Below, in pieces: positions 17,161 to 24,950 of a stretch of DNA of 45,533 nt. The DNA comes from Phycisphaerales bacterium UBA2402. GTDB lineage: Bacteria; Planctomycetota; Phycisphaerae; Phycisphaerales; UBA1924. Every line of letters starts with the position of its first letter. Positions within the stretch are counted from its first letter, which is position 1. The notes beneath the pieces were generated by a model. That model searched no databases, was not told the DNA's origin, and saw nothing but the letters and a program-made list of their open reading frames with translations. The stretch lies in assembly GCA_002343715.1 (NCBI GenBank), contig DDSA01000096.1:1-45533 (forward strand). The letters run 5' to 3'. The position numbers and the translations under genes are program-made.

Positions 17161-18399
17161 ATGCACATCGTTCTCCTCAATCAGGCCTTTCACCCGGACG
17201 TGGTATCGACGGCGCAGATGGCCTCCGACCTCGCCCAGCACCTCGCCCGGCGCGGACACAAGGTCTCGGCCCTTGCCTCCCGTTCCATTTACGGCAAGAC
17301 CGGCGCGGTCCTCCCCCGGCGGGAGGAGATCCCCGTCGCGGGCGTGCCGGGCGCGACCATCTCCGCCTACCGCGTGGGTTTCAACATCTTTGGGAAACGC
17401 GGCACGCTCGCACGCGTCGCCGACTTCGGACTCTTCTACGCTCTCGCCGCGGTCAAACTCCTCACCATGCCCCGTCCCGATGTCGTCATCGGGTTCTCAA
17501 CACCGCCGTACATCGCGCTGCTGGGGCTGCTTTCCCGCTTCTTCCGCGGCAGCAAGGCCGTCTACTGGGCCATGGACCTCTACCCGGATGTGATGTACAC
17601 GAGCGGGATGCTCCGCCCTGGGGGAATGGCGTCCCGCTTCCTCGAATGGCTCCACAGGCTGCTCGTGCGCCGGGCCGACGCCACGGTAGTGCTGGGCCGC
17701 TGCATGCAGGACCGCGTGCTGAGCAAAGATGTCCCGGCGGAGCGGGTTCATTTCATCCCCGTGTGGTCCGATGAGTCCGGGGTGCGGCCCATCCCGCGCG
17801 ATTCGAACCCGCTGCGGGAGAAGTGGGGCGTGGGCGGGGCCTTCACGGTGATGTATTCGGGTAACTTCGGCGTCGGGCACGACGCCGAGACGTTGAAGGC
17901 CGCGATGCTCGCGCTGCGCGACCGCTCGGACATCCGCTTCGTCTTCGTCGGCGGCGGCAAGCGCCGCCCCGAGATCGAGGCTTTCATCCGCGAACACGGC
18001 CTGACCACCGCCGCGTACCACGAGTATGTTCCCCGCGAGATGCTGGCCGAGTCCCTGTGCGTCGGCGATGTTCACTTCATCTCACTGCGCGAAGGCATGG
18101 AGGGGCTGATCGTCCCCAGCAAACTCTTCGGAATCATGGCGGCGGGCAGGCCGAGCATCTTTGTCGGAAACCCTTCCTCCGAGATCGCTCGCGTCATCGT
18201 CGAGAGCGACTCCGGCGTTCTGATCCGCGAAGGCGACGGTGCCGGTCTCGCCGCGGCGATCACCCGACTTGCCGAGAATCGGAACCAGGCCGCGGCGATG
18301 GGGGATCGGGCCCGGGCCGCGCTCTCGGGGCGCTACGACGCAAAGACCGCGTGCGACCAATGGGCCGCGTTGCTCGATCGACTGTTCGCACGCCGGTAA
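17161..18399 (+). CDS. WcaI-like family 4 glycosyltransferase
   Basis: A 412-residue GT-B glycosyltransferase. The N-terminus MHIVLLNQAFHPDVVSTAQMASDLAQHLARRGHKV is the acceptor-side Rossmann start of WcaI-like enzymes. The donor site has YSGNFGVGHD, FVFVGGGKRR and the conserved GLIVPSKLFGIMAAGRPSIFVG block near residue 315. Such enzymes add a sugar, often fucose or glucose, to lipid-linked repeat units of extracellular polysaccharide. I start at ATG 17161, where family similarity begins; 24 in-frame codons upstream from a TTG are probably not translated. The gene has its own 202-base upstream region, divergent from the unrecognised gene. Confidence 0.92.
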   Translation: MHIVLLNQAFHPDVVSTAQMASDLAQHLARRGHKVSALASRSIYGKTGAVLPRREEIPVAGVPGATISAYRVGFNIFGKRGTLARVADFGLFYALAAVKLLTMPRPDVVIGFSTPPYIALLGLLSRFFRGSKAVYWAMDLYPDVMYTSGMLRPGGMASRFLEWLHRLLVRRADATVVLGRCMQDRVLSKDVPAERVHFIPVWSDESGVRPIPRDSNPLREKWGVGGAFTVMYSGNFGVGHDAETLKAAMLALRDRSDIRFVFVGGGKRRPEIEAFIREHGLTTAAYHEYVPREMLAESLCVGDVHFISLREGMEGLIVPSKLFGIMAAGRPSIFVGNPSSEIARVIVESDSGVLIREGDGAGLAAAITRLAENRNQAAAMGDRARAALSGRYDAKTACDQWAALLDRLFARR

Positions 18400-18466
18400 G
18401 CACGGGAAGTCGGGGGAATCCTCCGCTACCGCAGTGCCGCGGCAACGCGCCGACCTCGCCTCGGAA

Positions 18467-18487
18467 TGAAAAACCCCGACGCGGGGT
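18467..18487 (-). terminator. Rho-independent terminator of pnp
   Basis: Read on the minus strand, ACCCCG and CGGGGT form a 6-bp stem with a 3-base loop, followed directly by a run of five T (A-run at 18469-18473 on the plus strand). It lies 47 bases past the pnp stop and faces the convergent glycosyltransferase gene, which has no T-run of its own here. Confidence 0.75.
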
Positions 18488-18533
18488 CCGCGGCGGGGTG
18501 GAGTTCACGAGTGTCCGGAGTGGTATCGCGGGA

Positions 18534-20720
18534 TCAGGCCGGTTGAGGCGCCTTGGTGGCCTTGGCTTCCTCGATCAACACAGCCTTGCGGCTGAGTTTG
18601 ATGCGGCCCTGGTCGTCCACGTTGATGACCTTGACCTTGACCACATCGCCTATCTTGACCACATCGGCCACGCTCTTGACGTAGCCCTCGGCGAGTTCGG
18701 AGATGTGGCACATGCCGTCGGTGCCGGGGGCGAGTTCGATGAACGCGCCGAAGTCCTTGGTGCTGACGACCTTGCCGGTGTAGACGGTGCCGACCTTGAT
18801 CTCCTCGCAGAGCGCCTCGATCTCGGAGCGGGCACCCTCGATGCTCGCGGCGTCGTGCCCGGCGAGCTGGACGGTGCCGTCGTCCTCCACATCGATGGTG
18901 ACGCCGTACTTGTCCTGCAGGCCGCGGATCATCTTGCCGCCGGGGCCGATGAGTTTGCCGATCTTCTCCGGGTCGATGTTGATGGTGATGAGGCGCGGGG
19001 CCAGCGGGCTGATCTCCGGTCGTGGGGCCGAGATGATCTGCTCCATCACGTCGATGATCTCCAGGCGTCCCTGCTTCGCCTGGGCGAAGATCTTCTCGAT
19101 CTGCGCGATGGTGAGGCCACGGGTCTTGAGGTCGAGTTGGATGCCGGTGATCCCCTCGCGGGTGCCCGAGACCTTGAAGTCCATGTCGCCGAAGAAGTCC
19201 TCCTCGCCGATGATGTCGGTGACAAAGAGTTCGTTCTCGTCGTTGTCGTCGGCGAACCGCCCGACGCTGATGCCGGCGCAGGTGGCCCGGATGGGCACGC
19301 CCGCGTCCATGAGCGCCAGGCACCCGCCGCAGACGCTGGCCATCGACGACGAGCCGTTGGACTCGGTGATGTCGCTGACCACGCGGATCGTGTAGGGGAA
19401 CTCATCGGGGCTGGGGATGATGGCCAGCAGGCTGCGCTCGGCGAGGGCGCCGTGCCCGATCTCACGCCGGCCGGGGGCCGCGATGCGCTTGACCTCGCCG
19501 GTGGAGAAGGGCGGGAAGTTGTAGTGAAGCGTGAACTTCTTGCTGTACTCGGGCAACAGGCCGTCGATGATCTGCTCGTCCTTGCCCGTGCCGAGCGTGA
19601 CGCTGATCAGGCTCTGCGTCTCGCCGCGCTGGAAAAGGGCCGAGCCGTGGGTGCGGGCGAAGATGCCCACCGCGCCGGCGATGGGGCGGATCTCGGTGGG
19701 GCCGCGGCCGTCCGCCCGCGTCTTCTGCTCGACGATGAGCCGTCGGGTGACTTTCTCCTCCAGCCGGCGGAATGCTTCCTTCGCCATCGAGCGGTTCTTG
19801 GCGCTTTGGAGGAAGTCGCCGTAGTTGCCGCCGGTGTTGAGGGGGAAGTGCCCGTCGAGGACCTTGGTCCGCAGGGCATCGACCGCGAGGCTTCGTTCCT
19901 TCTTGCCCTTGATCCGGCGAGCGGCGGTCATCTCCTGCTCAGCCACCTCGCGGACCTTATTCGTGATCTCCGGTGTGGGCAGGTGCAGCGCGCCGGGCAC
20001 TTTCGGCTTCGCGGCCTTGGCGCAGAGTTCATCAATCAGCCCCAGCACGGCTTTGATGTTGTCGTAGCCGAAGGACAGGGCCGAGAGAACATCGGCATCG
20101 GGGATCTCCGCCGCGCCGACCTCGATCATGTTGAGGCCGTCCTTGTGACCCGCCAGCACGATGTCGAGGTCGCTGTACTCGATCTGTGATACCGTGGGAT
20201 TGACCACCAGTTGGGGGCCGTCGTCGGTGTGGATCCGCCCGACCCGGACGGTCGCGACCGGTCCCTCGAAGGGGATGTCCGACAGGGCGAGGGCCGCCGA
20301 GGCCGCGGTGGCGGCCAGCACATCGGTGTCGTTCTGGGCATCGTGGCTGAGCACGAAGACCTGGATCTGCACCTCATCGAGGAACCCATCGGGGAAGAGC
20401 GGGCGGATCGGCCGGTCGATCATCCGCATCGTCAGGATCTCTTTCTCGCTCGGCGGGCCTTCACGCTTCTTGAAGCCCCCGGGGAACTTGCCCGCCGCGC
20501 TGGTTCGCTCGCGGTAGTCCACCGTCAGCGGGAAGAAGTCGATCCCCTCGCGCGGCTGGGCGCGAACGACGGTGGCGAGCACGCTGCTGCCCGCGTAGTG
20601 TGCCATGACGGCCGCGCCGGCCTGCTTGGCGATGACGCCGGTTTCGAGCATCAGCACGCGCCCGCCAAGTTCCGTCTGAACCCGGACCACGCTATCGGCC
20701 AGTGAGATGAGTTGAGCCAT
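18534..20720 (-). CDS. pnp: Polyribonucleotide nucleotidyltransferase (PNPase)
   Basis: A 728-residue 3'-5' phosphorolytic exoribonuclease of the RNA degradosome. In order: a first RNase PH domain (GRVLMLETGVIAKQA, then FFPLTVDYRERTSAAGKFPGGFKKREG), a helical linker, a second RNase PH domain with DGRGPTEIRPI, YNFPPFSTGEVKR and the catalytic region (VSDITESNGSSSMASVCGG, GLI-type core and D/E-rich DDNDENELFVTDI), then a KH domain (KIGKLIGPGGKMIRGLQ) and an S1 domain ending in DQGRIKLSRKAVL. I start at ATG 20720, preceded by GGAAGGA; the frame continues 59 codons upstream without similarity. The neighbour rpsO upstream is the classic arrangement. Confidence 0.97.
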   Translation of the reverse strand: MAQLISLADSVVRVQTELGGRVLMLETGVIAKQAGAAVMAHYAGSSVLATVVRAQPREGIDFFPLTVDYRERTSAAGKFPGGFKKREGPPSEKEILTMRMIDRPIRPLFPDGFLDEVQIQVFVLSHDAQNDTDVLAATAASAALALSDIPFEGPVATVRVGRIHTDDGPQLVVNPTVSQIEYSDLDIVLAGHKDGLNMIEVGAAEIPDADVLSALSFGYDNIKAVLGLIDELCAKAAKPKVPGALHLPTPEITNKVREVAEQEMTAARRIKGKKERSLAVDALRTKVLDGHFPLNTGGNYGDFLQSAKNRSMAKEAFRRLEEKVTRRLIVEQKTRADGRGPTEIRPIAGAVGIFARTHGSALFQRGETQSLISVTLGTGKDEQIIDGLLPEYSKKFTLHYNFPPFSTGEVKRIAAPGRREIGHGALAERSLLAIIPSPDEFPYTIRVVSDITESNGSSSMASVCGGCLALMDAGVPIRATCAGISVGRFADDNDENELFVTDIIGEEDFFGDMDFKVSGTREGITGIQLDLKTRGLTIAQIEKIFAQAKQGRLEIIDVMEQIISAPRPEISPLAPRLITINIDPEKIGKLIGPGGKMIRGLQDKYGVTIDVEDDGTVQLAGHDAASIEGARSEIEALCEEIKVGTVYTGKVVSTKDFGAFIELAPGTDGMCHISELAEGYVKSVADVVKIGDVVKVKVINVDDQGRIKLSRKAVLIEEAKATKAPQPA

Positions 20721-21011
20721 TTCCGTTCCTTCCGTGATACTTGAATGAGAGAACGCCAACCTACGACACCGCGCCCGATCGATGACGGATCGGCCACGGC
20801 GCGGCGTCTGCCGGCCCGGAGGAAAGGAATCTGCATGGAGGCAGAAGGCAAGCCCCGCTCGTACGCGAATATGCTGTAGGTTGTCCGAACCCCGCATCCG
20901 CGCCGCGCTCCCGGAGCCGCGGCCTGTTCCTGAACGTTCCTATATCGCGTGACCGAAGGTTGCCCACTGCCCGCTACGTCATCCCGCCGCGGACCGGCAG
21001 CGCCGACTAAC
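20721..21011. other. rpsO-pnp intergenic spacer
   Basis: About 300 bases separate the rpsO terminator from the pnp start. The only clear element is the GGAAGGA ribosome binding site just before ATG 20720 (minus strand). I see no convincing -35/-10 pair, conserved hairpin or small reading frame, although pnp leaders in other bacteria can carry an autoregulatory stem-loop. Confidence 0.5.
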
Positions 21012-21045
21012 AAAGCGGCCCGAGGGCGGTTGTGCCCTCGGGCCG
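21012..21045 (-). terminator. Terminator hairpin between rpsO and pnp
   Basis: A perfect 12-bp GC-rich inverted repeat (21016-21027 and 21034-21045) with a 6-base loop begins 5 bases after the rpsO stop on the minus strand, followed by CTTTGTT. The T-run is short, so termination may be partial, which would allow read-through into pnp. Confidence 0.75.
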
Positions 21046-21050
21046 TGACA

Positions 21051-21320
21051 TTATTTACGGAGGCCGAGTTTGGCGATCAGGCTCTGGTAGCGAGCCGGTT
21101 CATTGGTCGCCAGGTACTTCAGGAGGCTGTTGCGCTGCCCGACCTTCGCCAGAAGGCCGCGGCGGCTGTGGTGATCCTTCGCGTGTCCCTGGAGATGTTC
21201 GGAAATGGCGTTGATTTCCGATGTCAGCATCGCCACCTGCACCTCGACGGAACCAGTGTCCTTGTCGTGTTGGCGGTGTGTGGAAACGATCGTGTTGCGC
21301 TGTTCTGCGAGCAGTGCCAT
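21051..21320 (-). CDS. rpsO: 30S ribosomal protein S15
   Basis: An 89-residue protein of exactly the usual length for S15. The signatures TGSVEVQVAMLTSEINAISEHLQGHAKDHHSRRGLL and VGQRNSLLKYLATNEPARYQSLIAKLGLRK are complete. S15 binds 16S rRNA early in small-subunit assembly. A ribosome binding site AGGA lies 8 bases before ATG 21320. The gene precedes pnp on the minus strand with a hairpin terminator between them, and it is divergent from argH. Confidence 0.98.
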   Translation of the reverse strand: MALLAEQRNTIVSTHRQHDKDTGSVEVQVAMLTSEINAISEHLQGHAKDHHSRRGLLAKVGQRNSLLKYLATNEPARYQSLIAKLGLRK

Positions 21321-21358
21321 GCTTTGTTCCTGATCCGTTCGGGTACTGAGGGAAGAAG

Positions 21359-21364
21359 ATTATA
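21359..21364 (-). promoter_or_regulatory. Putative rpsO promoter -10 box
   Basis: The minus strand reads TATAAT, a perfect -10 hexamer, 39 bases upstream of the rpsO ATG in an otherwise GC-rich region. No good -35 hexamer sits 16-18 bases away. An A/T-rich patch at 21399-21425, about 40-60 bases further upstream, could act as an UP-like element or belong to the divergent argH promoter. Confidence 0.45.
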
Positions 21365-21567
21365 CACGGGGCGGACGGGGCGGAGGAGTCGAACGTGGAA
21401 TTTTGAAAGTTGAAAAAAGATTCAGCGAAACTCATGGACCCAGAGGTCGGCGCGGCCGCCATGCCGGGCCATGGGTTGCCGCCAACGGCTGCCGAACCCG
21501 CGCGGCAGACTGTCCCGAGTTGTGGCGTGTACGCTTGTGTTGATTCACGATTGACGAGGAGCATTGC

Positions 21568-22971
21568 ATGGCCCTGTGGGGTGGACGATTCGAATCCGGG
21601 CCTGACGCCCTCTTCCGCGCGTACAACGACTCGCTCCGGTTTGATTATCGGCTGGCGGTTCATGACATCATCGGGTCGATCGGGTGGGCGAAAGCCATCC
21701 ATCGCGCAGGCGTGCTGTCCGATGAGGAACTGCGGACGCTCGAAGGCGTGCTTCGAGGACTGGTCTCCGTCGTACTCAAGAATCCCGCCGCACCGCTCTC
21801 GGCCGAGAGCGGTGCCCACGCCGAGGATGTCCATTCATGGGTCGAGGCGGAACTCATCCGACGGGTGGGTCCGCTGGGCAAGAAACTTCACACCGGCCGG
21901 AGCCGCAACGATCAGGTCGCCACCGACCTGCGTCTCTGGACGCGGGACGCGATCGATGCCCGCCTCGCGGAGTTGAAAGCGGCGGAGCGATCGCTGGTTG
22001 AACTGGCGCAGCGTGCGGCGGGAACCGTCATGCCCGGCTACACCCACCTGCAGCGTGCCCAGCCGGTTCTCATGGCGCACTGGGCCCTGGCCTACGCCGA
22101 CATGCTCTCGCGCGATGCGCAGCGATTCGCCGATGCCCGCCGCCGTGTGAACGTGTGCCCGCTCGGGTCGGGCGCGCTCGCGGGGACCGCTTACCCCATT
22201 GATCGAATGGCATTGGCTCAGGACCTGGGCTTTGATAGCCCAAGCACGAACAGCCTCGACGCCGTCAGCGACCGCGACTTCGTCGCTGAGACGCTCGCCG
22301 CCGCGGCGATCTGCGCTGCGCACCTCTCGCGCCTGGGCGAGGACCTGGTTCTCTATTCCTCGCAGGAGTTCGGCTTCATTGAGTTTCACGACAGCGTCGC
22401 CAGCGGTTCATCCCTCATGCCGCAGAAGAAGAACCCCGACGCGGCGGAGTTGCTCCGAGGCAAGGCGGGGCGGATCTTCGGCGCGCTCACCGCCATGCTG
22501 ACCACGCTGAAGGGGCTGCCACTCGCGTACAACAAGGACCTGCAGGAGGACAAAGAGCCGCTCTTTGACGCGATGGACAACCTGAGCCTCTCGCTGCGCA
22601 TGGTGCCCAAAATGCTCGATACCTTGACGGTGCGTCGTGATCGCTGCGAGGCCGCCGCCAAAGGCGGGTACAGCAACGCGACCGATCTCGCGGACTACCT
22701 GGTTGGCAAGGGCGTGCCGTTCCGCGAAGCACACGAGCAGGTCGGCATGGCGGTGCGAGCGGCGATCTCGCGCGGTGTGGCCCTCGAAGACATGCCGCTC
22801 GACGAACTGCGAAAGTCGTGCCCCGCATGCGCTCAGGATGTCTTTGACAGGATCACGCTGAAGAGGGGCTTCGCCGCGCGCGAGGTGCAGGGAGGAACAG
22901 GGCCCAACCATGTCGCCGCCGAAGTGACCCGTCGAGCATCGGAGTTGGGACCATCCGATTCTCATCTGTAG
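21568..22971 (+). CDS. argH: Argininosuccinate lyase
   Basis: A 467-residue cytoplasmic enzyme for the last step of arginine synthesis, splitting argininosuccinate into arginine and fumarate. MALWGGRFESGPD is the typical start. Signatures in order are SAESGAHAEDVHSWVE, HTGRSRNDQVATDLRLW, PGYTHLQRAQPVLMAHW, and the family signature GSSLMPQKKNPD with the catalytic Ser near residue 281. The C-terminal helices (FREAHEQVGMAVRAA) are intact. GAGGAG lies 7 bases before the ATG. No other arg gene is nearby, so it stands alone. Confidence 0.97.
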   Translation: MALWGGRFESGPDALFRAYNDSLRFDYRLAVHDIIGSIGWAKAIHRAGVLSDEELRTLEGVLRGLVSVVLKNPAAPLSAESGAHAEDVHSWVEAELIRRVGPLGKKLHTGRSRNDQVATDLRLWTRDAIDARLAELKAAERSLVELAQRAAGTVMPGYTHLQRAQPVLMAHWALAYADMLSRDAQRFADARRRVNVCPLGSGALAGTAYPIDRMALAQDLGFDSPSTNSLDAVSDRDFVAETLAAAAICAAHLSRLGEDLVLYSSQEFGFIEFHDSVASGSSLMPQKKNPDAAELLRGKAGRIFGALTAMLTTLKGLPLAYNKDLQEDKEPLFDAMDNLSLSLRMVPKMLDTLTVRRDRCEAAAKGGYSNATDLADYLVGKGVPFREAHEQVGMAVRAAISRGVALEDMPLDELRKSCPACAQDVFDRITLKRGFAAREVQGGTGPNHVAAEVTRRASELGPSDSHL

Positions 22972-23079
22972 GCGTCGGTGTTCGGGGCGTTCGACCATCC
23001 GGGAGTAACGGTCGAAACATTCTCTTGCAAGCCTACGATCGCGTTGGTTGAAGTACCCATCAATCAGGAGTCAAATGCA

Positions 23080-23823
23080 ATGAACGTGTGGAAAATGGCG
23101 CTGGTATCGGTGGCGTTGTGCGGCGGAATTGCCTGGGCACAGCCACCCGCCACGCCCGCCCCGGCCGAAACGCCCCCGGCCGCGCCGGCGAAAGTAGAAC
23201 CTCCCAAATCGGAAACCCCCAAGACCGAACCGGCCAAGCAACCCGAGGCCAAGCCAGAGACGAAGGCCCAACCTGCCAAGGAGACCATGATGTACGCGCT
23301 GATGAAGACCTCGATGGGTGACATCGTTCTCGAACTCGACGGCGCCAAGGCCCCCATCAGCACAGAAAACTTCATGAAGTACGTCACCGACGGCTTCTAC
23401 GACGGCACCATCTTCCACCGCGTCATCAAGAACTTCATGATCCAGGGCGGCGGATTCACCGCAGATATGAAGCAGAAAAAGACCCGCGACCCCATCAAGA
23501 ACGAGTGGAAGAACGGCCTCAAGAACCTCCGCGGCACCATCGCCATGGCCCGCACCAGCGTGCCCGATTCGGCCACCTGCCAGTTCTACATCAACGTTGT
23601 TGACAATCACTCCCTCGACCAGCCCAACGGCGGAGCCGCCTACGCCGTCTTCGGCAAGGTCATCGCCGGCATGGACGTTGTGGACAAGATCCGCAACGTG
23701 GCCACGGGCGTCAAGGGCGGCATGCCCGACAACCCGACCACCACCGTCCTGATCGAGAAAGTTACCAAGATCACCGCCGAAGAGGCCAACGCGCTCAAGA
23801 CCGCCGCGGAGAGCAAGAAATAA
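23080..23823 (+). CDS. Secreted cyclophilin-type peptidyl-prolyl isomerase
   Basis: A 247-residue protein. Residues 1-20 are a signal peptide (MALVSVALCGGIAWAQ), followed by a Pro/Ala/Lys-rich linker of about 50 residues and a cyclophilin domain. The active-site strand IFHRVIKNFMIQGGGF holds the catalytic Arg, Phe and Gln; GTIAMART, DSATCQFYINV and AYAVFGKVIAGMDVVDKI complete the fold. It should assist proline isomerisation of exported proteins in the periplasm. The linker may span to a membrane or wall partner. The start ATG 23080 has CAGGAG 9 bases upstream. Confidence 0.93.
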   Translation: MNVWKMALVSVALCGGIAWAQPPATPAPAETPPAAPAKVEPPKSETPKTEPAKQPEAKPETKAQPAKETMMYALMKTSMGDIVLELDGAKAPISTENFMKYVTDGFYDGTIFHRVIKNFMIQGGGFTADMKQKKTRDPIKNEWKNGLKNLRGTIAMARTSVPDSATCQFYINVVDNHSLDQPNGGAAYAVFGKVIAGMDVVDKIRNVATGVKGGMPDNPTTTVLIEKVTKITAEEANALKTAAESKK

Positions 23824-23847
23824 CATCACCGGAGTTCGTACTTCATG

Positions 23848-23880
23848 CGGCCCGGGCGGACATTCGCTCGGGCCGTTTTA
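23848..23880 (+). terminator. Rho-independent terminator after the cyclophilin gene
   Basis: An 11-bp stem (23848-23858 with 23865-23875, one G-U pair) with a 6-base loop is followed by TTTTA. It ends transcription 25 bases after the cyclophilin stop, so the ROK gene at 23895 probably has its own promoter or depends on read-through. Confidence 0.8.
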
Positions 23881-23894
23881 TCGAGCAGGGTCGC

Positions 23895-24758
23895 ATGGAT
23901 TGCCTCGGTATCGATATCGGCGGAACAACGGTCAAGGCGGCGCTCCTTCGTGATGGGCAACGCATCGCGACGGGGATCAGCGATCCGTATGAACGCCCCG
24001 ATGCGGTGCAGGTCGCTCGAGCCGTCGCCGACGCCGCTTCGCGTGCCGGGCCTGTCCGTCCCGACCGTCTCGGTCTGTGCCTTCCCGGCGCGTGGGACAA
24101 CACACGCGGCTGCATCATCGCGAGTGTGAACGTGCCCGGCATCATCGGGTCAACGCCTCCATCCCTTCTCAAGAGCGCGGGGATGGATACGTCATCCATC
24201 GCTGTTTTTACCGACGCACACGCGGCGGCGTTCGAGGTCTACTTCACCGAACAACTCGCGGAACGATTGCTGGCCGTCAGCATGGGCACGGGGATCGGTG
24301 CCGCGGTGATTGATCCGGGCGGTGCTCAACTGCTGTTGTCGGGGCGTTCATCAGGACATCTGGGGCAGATCGACTGCACGGTTCACGAAGAAGGACGCGA
24401 TCCCCCGATCGGCCTCGATGGAGGACGCGGAGGCCTTGAAGCCTATTGCGGGCTGCGTGCACTGTTGGATCGTTACGGCGGACCGCCGAGCTCAATCGTC
24501 GATCGTTTGCGCGAGACCGATGCTCCGCTGCGCGCCCTGGCCAGATCGCTGCGCATCGCGCACGCTATGTACCGACCCGCGCACATCCGCCTGCTCGGGG
24601 GGATCGGTTCGCGGCTGGGTCCGCACCTGCCGGCCCTTCGTCGATTGGTCGAGGCCGAACTCACCAACCTGGCCCGCTCCGACTGGACCCTCGCCTGTGC
24701 CGGGGATGAGTTCGGTGCCGCGTGCGGAGCTGCGCGTCTGGCCGCCCGAGCGGCCTGA
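23895..24758 (+). CDS. ROK-family sugar kinase-like protein
   Basis: A 287-residue protein with the ASKHA ATP-binding start CLGIDIGGTTVKAALL, the LGLCLPGAWD block, an acidic catalytic region (VFTDAHAAAFEVYF, where the usual Asn-Asp reads Thr-Asp), the second phosphate motif SMGTGIGAAVID and GHLGQIDC. The zinc-binding CxCGxxGCxE motif of most ROK kinases is absent; the corresponding segment reads LDGGRGGLEAYCG. No DNA-binding domain is present, so it is a kinase-type rather than a repressor-type member. The substrate is unknown; glucose is the commonest in the family. Confidence 0.82.
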   Translation: MDCLGIDIGGTTVKAALLRDGQRIATGISDPYERPDAVQVARAVADAASRAGPVRPDRLGLCLPGAWDNTRGCIIASVNVPGIIGSTPPSLLKSAGMDTSSIAVFTDAHAAAFEVYFTEQLAERLLAVSMGTGIGAAVIDPGGAQLLLSGRSSGHLGQIDCTVHEEGRDPPIGLDGGRGGLEAYCGLRALLDRYGGPPSSIVDRLRETDAPLRALARSLRIAHAMYRPAHIRLLGGIGSRLGPHLPALRRLVEAELTNLARSDWTLACAGDEFGAACGAARLAARAA

Positions 24759-24835
24759 GCACATAGCACAAAAGTCACAGTCAGCACAAACCGTACTCCC
24801 GACCACGCCCGGTCCGCGCAATCGGCGCGATCGCT

Positions 24836-24862
24836 TCAACCCGACCCGCGTGATTCCGATAG
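24836..24862 (+). promoter_or_regulatory. Putative sigma-28 (FliA-type) promoter of the flagellin gene
   Basis: TCAA at 24836-24839 and TCCGATAG at 24855-24862 are separated by exactly 15 bases. The flagellar sigma factor consensus is TAAA-N15-GCCGATAA, so 3 of 4 and 6 of 8 positions match with ideal spacing. It lies about 90 bases before the flagellin ATG, and the downstream gene is the expected target class. Confidence 0.6.
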
Positions 24863-24950
24863 CCGTGTTGAACCGCGGTGTTGCTGTGGATCGGCTCAAC
24901 CGCCTCTGTCGGCGGGTTCCGACAGGGCCATGCCGCGAAGGAAGTTGACC

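Noticed and set aside
18057..20189. A 710-codon open frame on the plus strand across the 3' end of the glycosyltransferase and most of pnp
   Set aside because: It is antisense to pnp, which is certain, and its translation is a low-complexity Asp/Leu/Ala/Val sequence typical of a shadow frame.
21588..21600. TTCGAATCC, like a tRNA T-loop
   Set aside because: It lies in codons 8-11 of argH, and no acceptor stem or anticodon arm can be formed around it.
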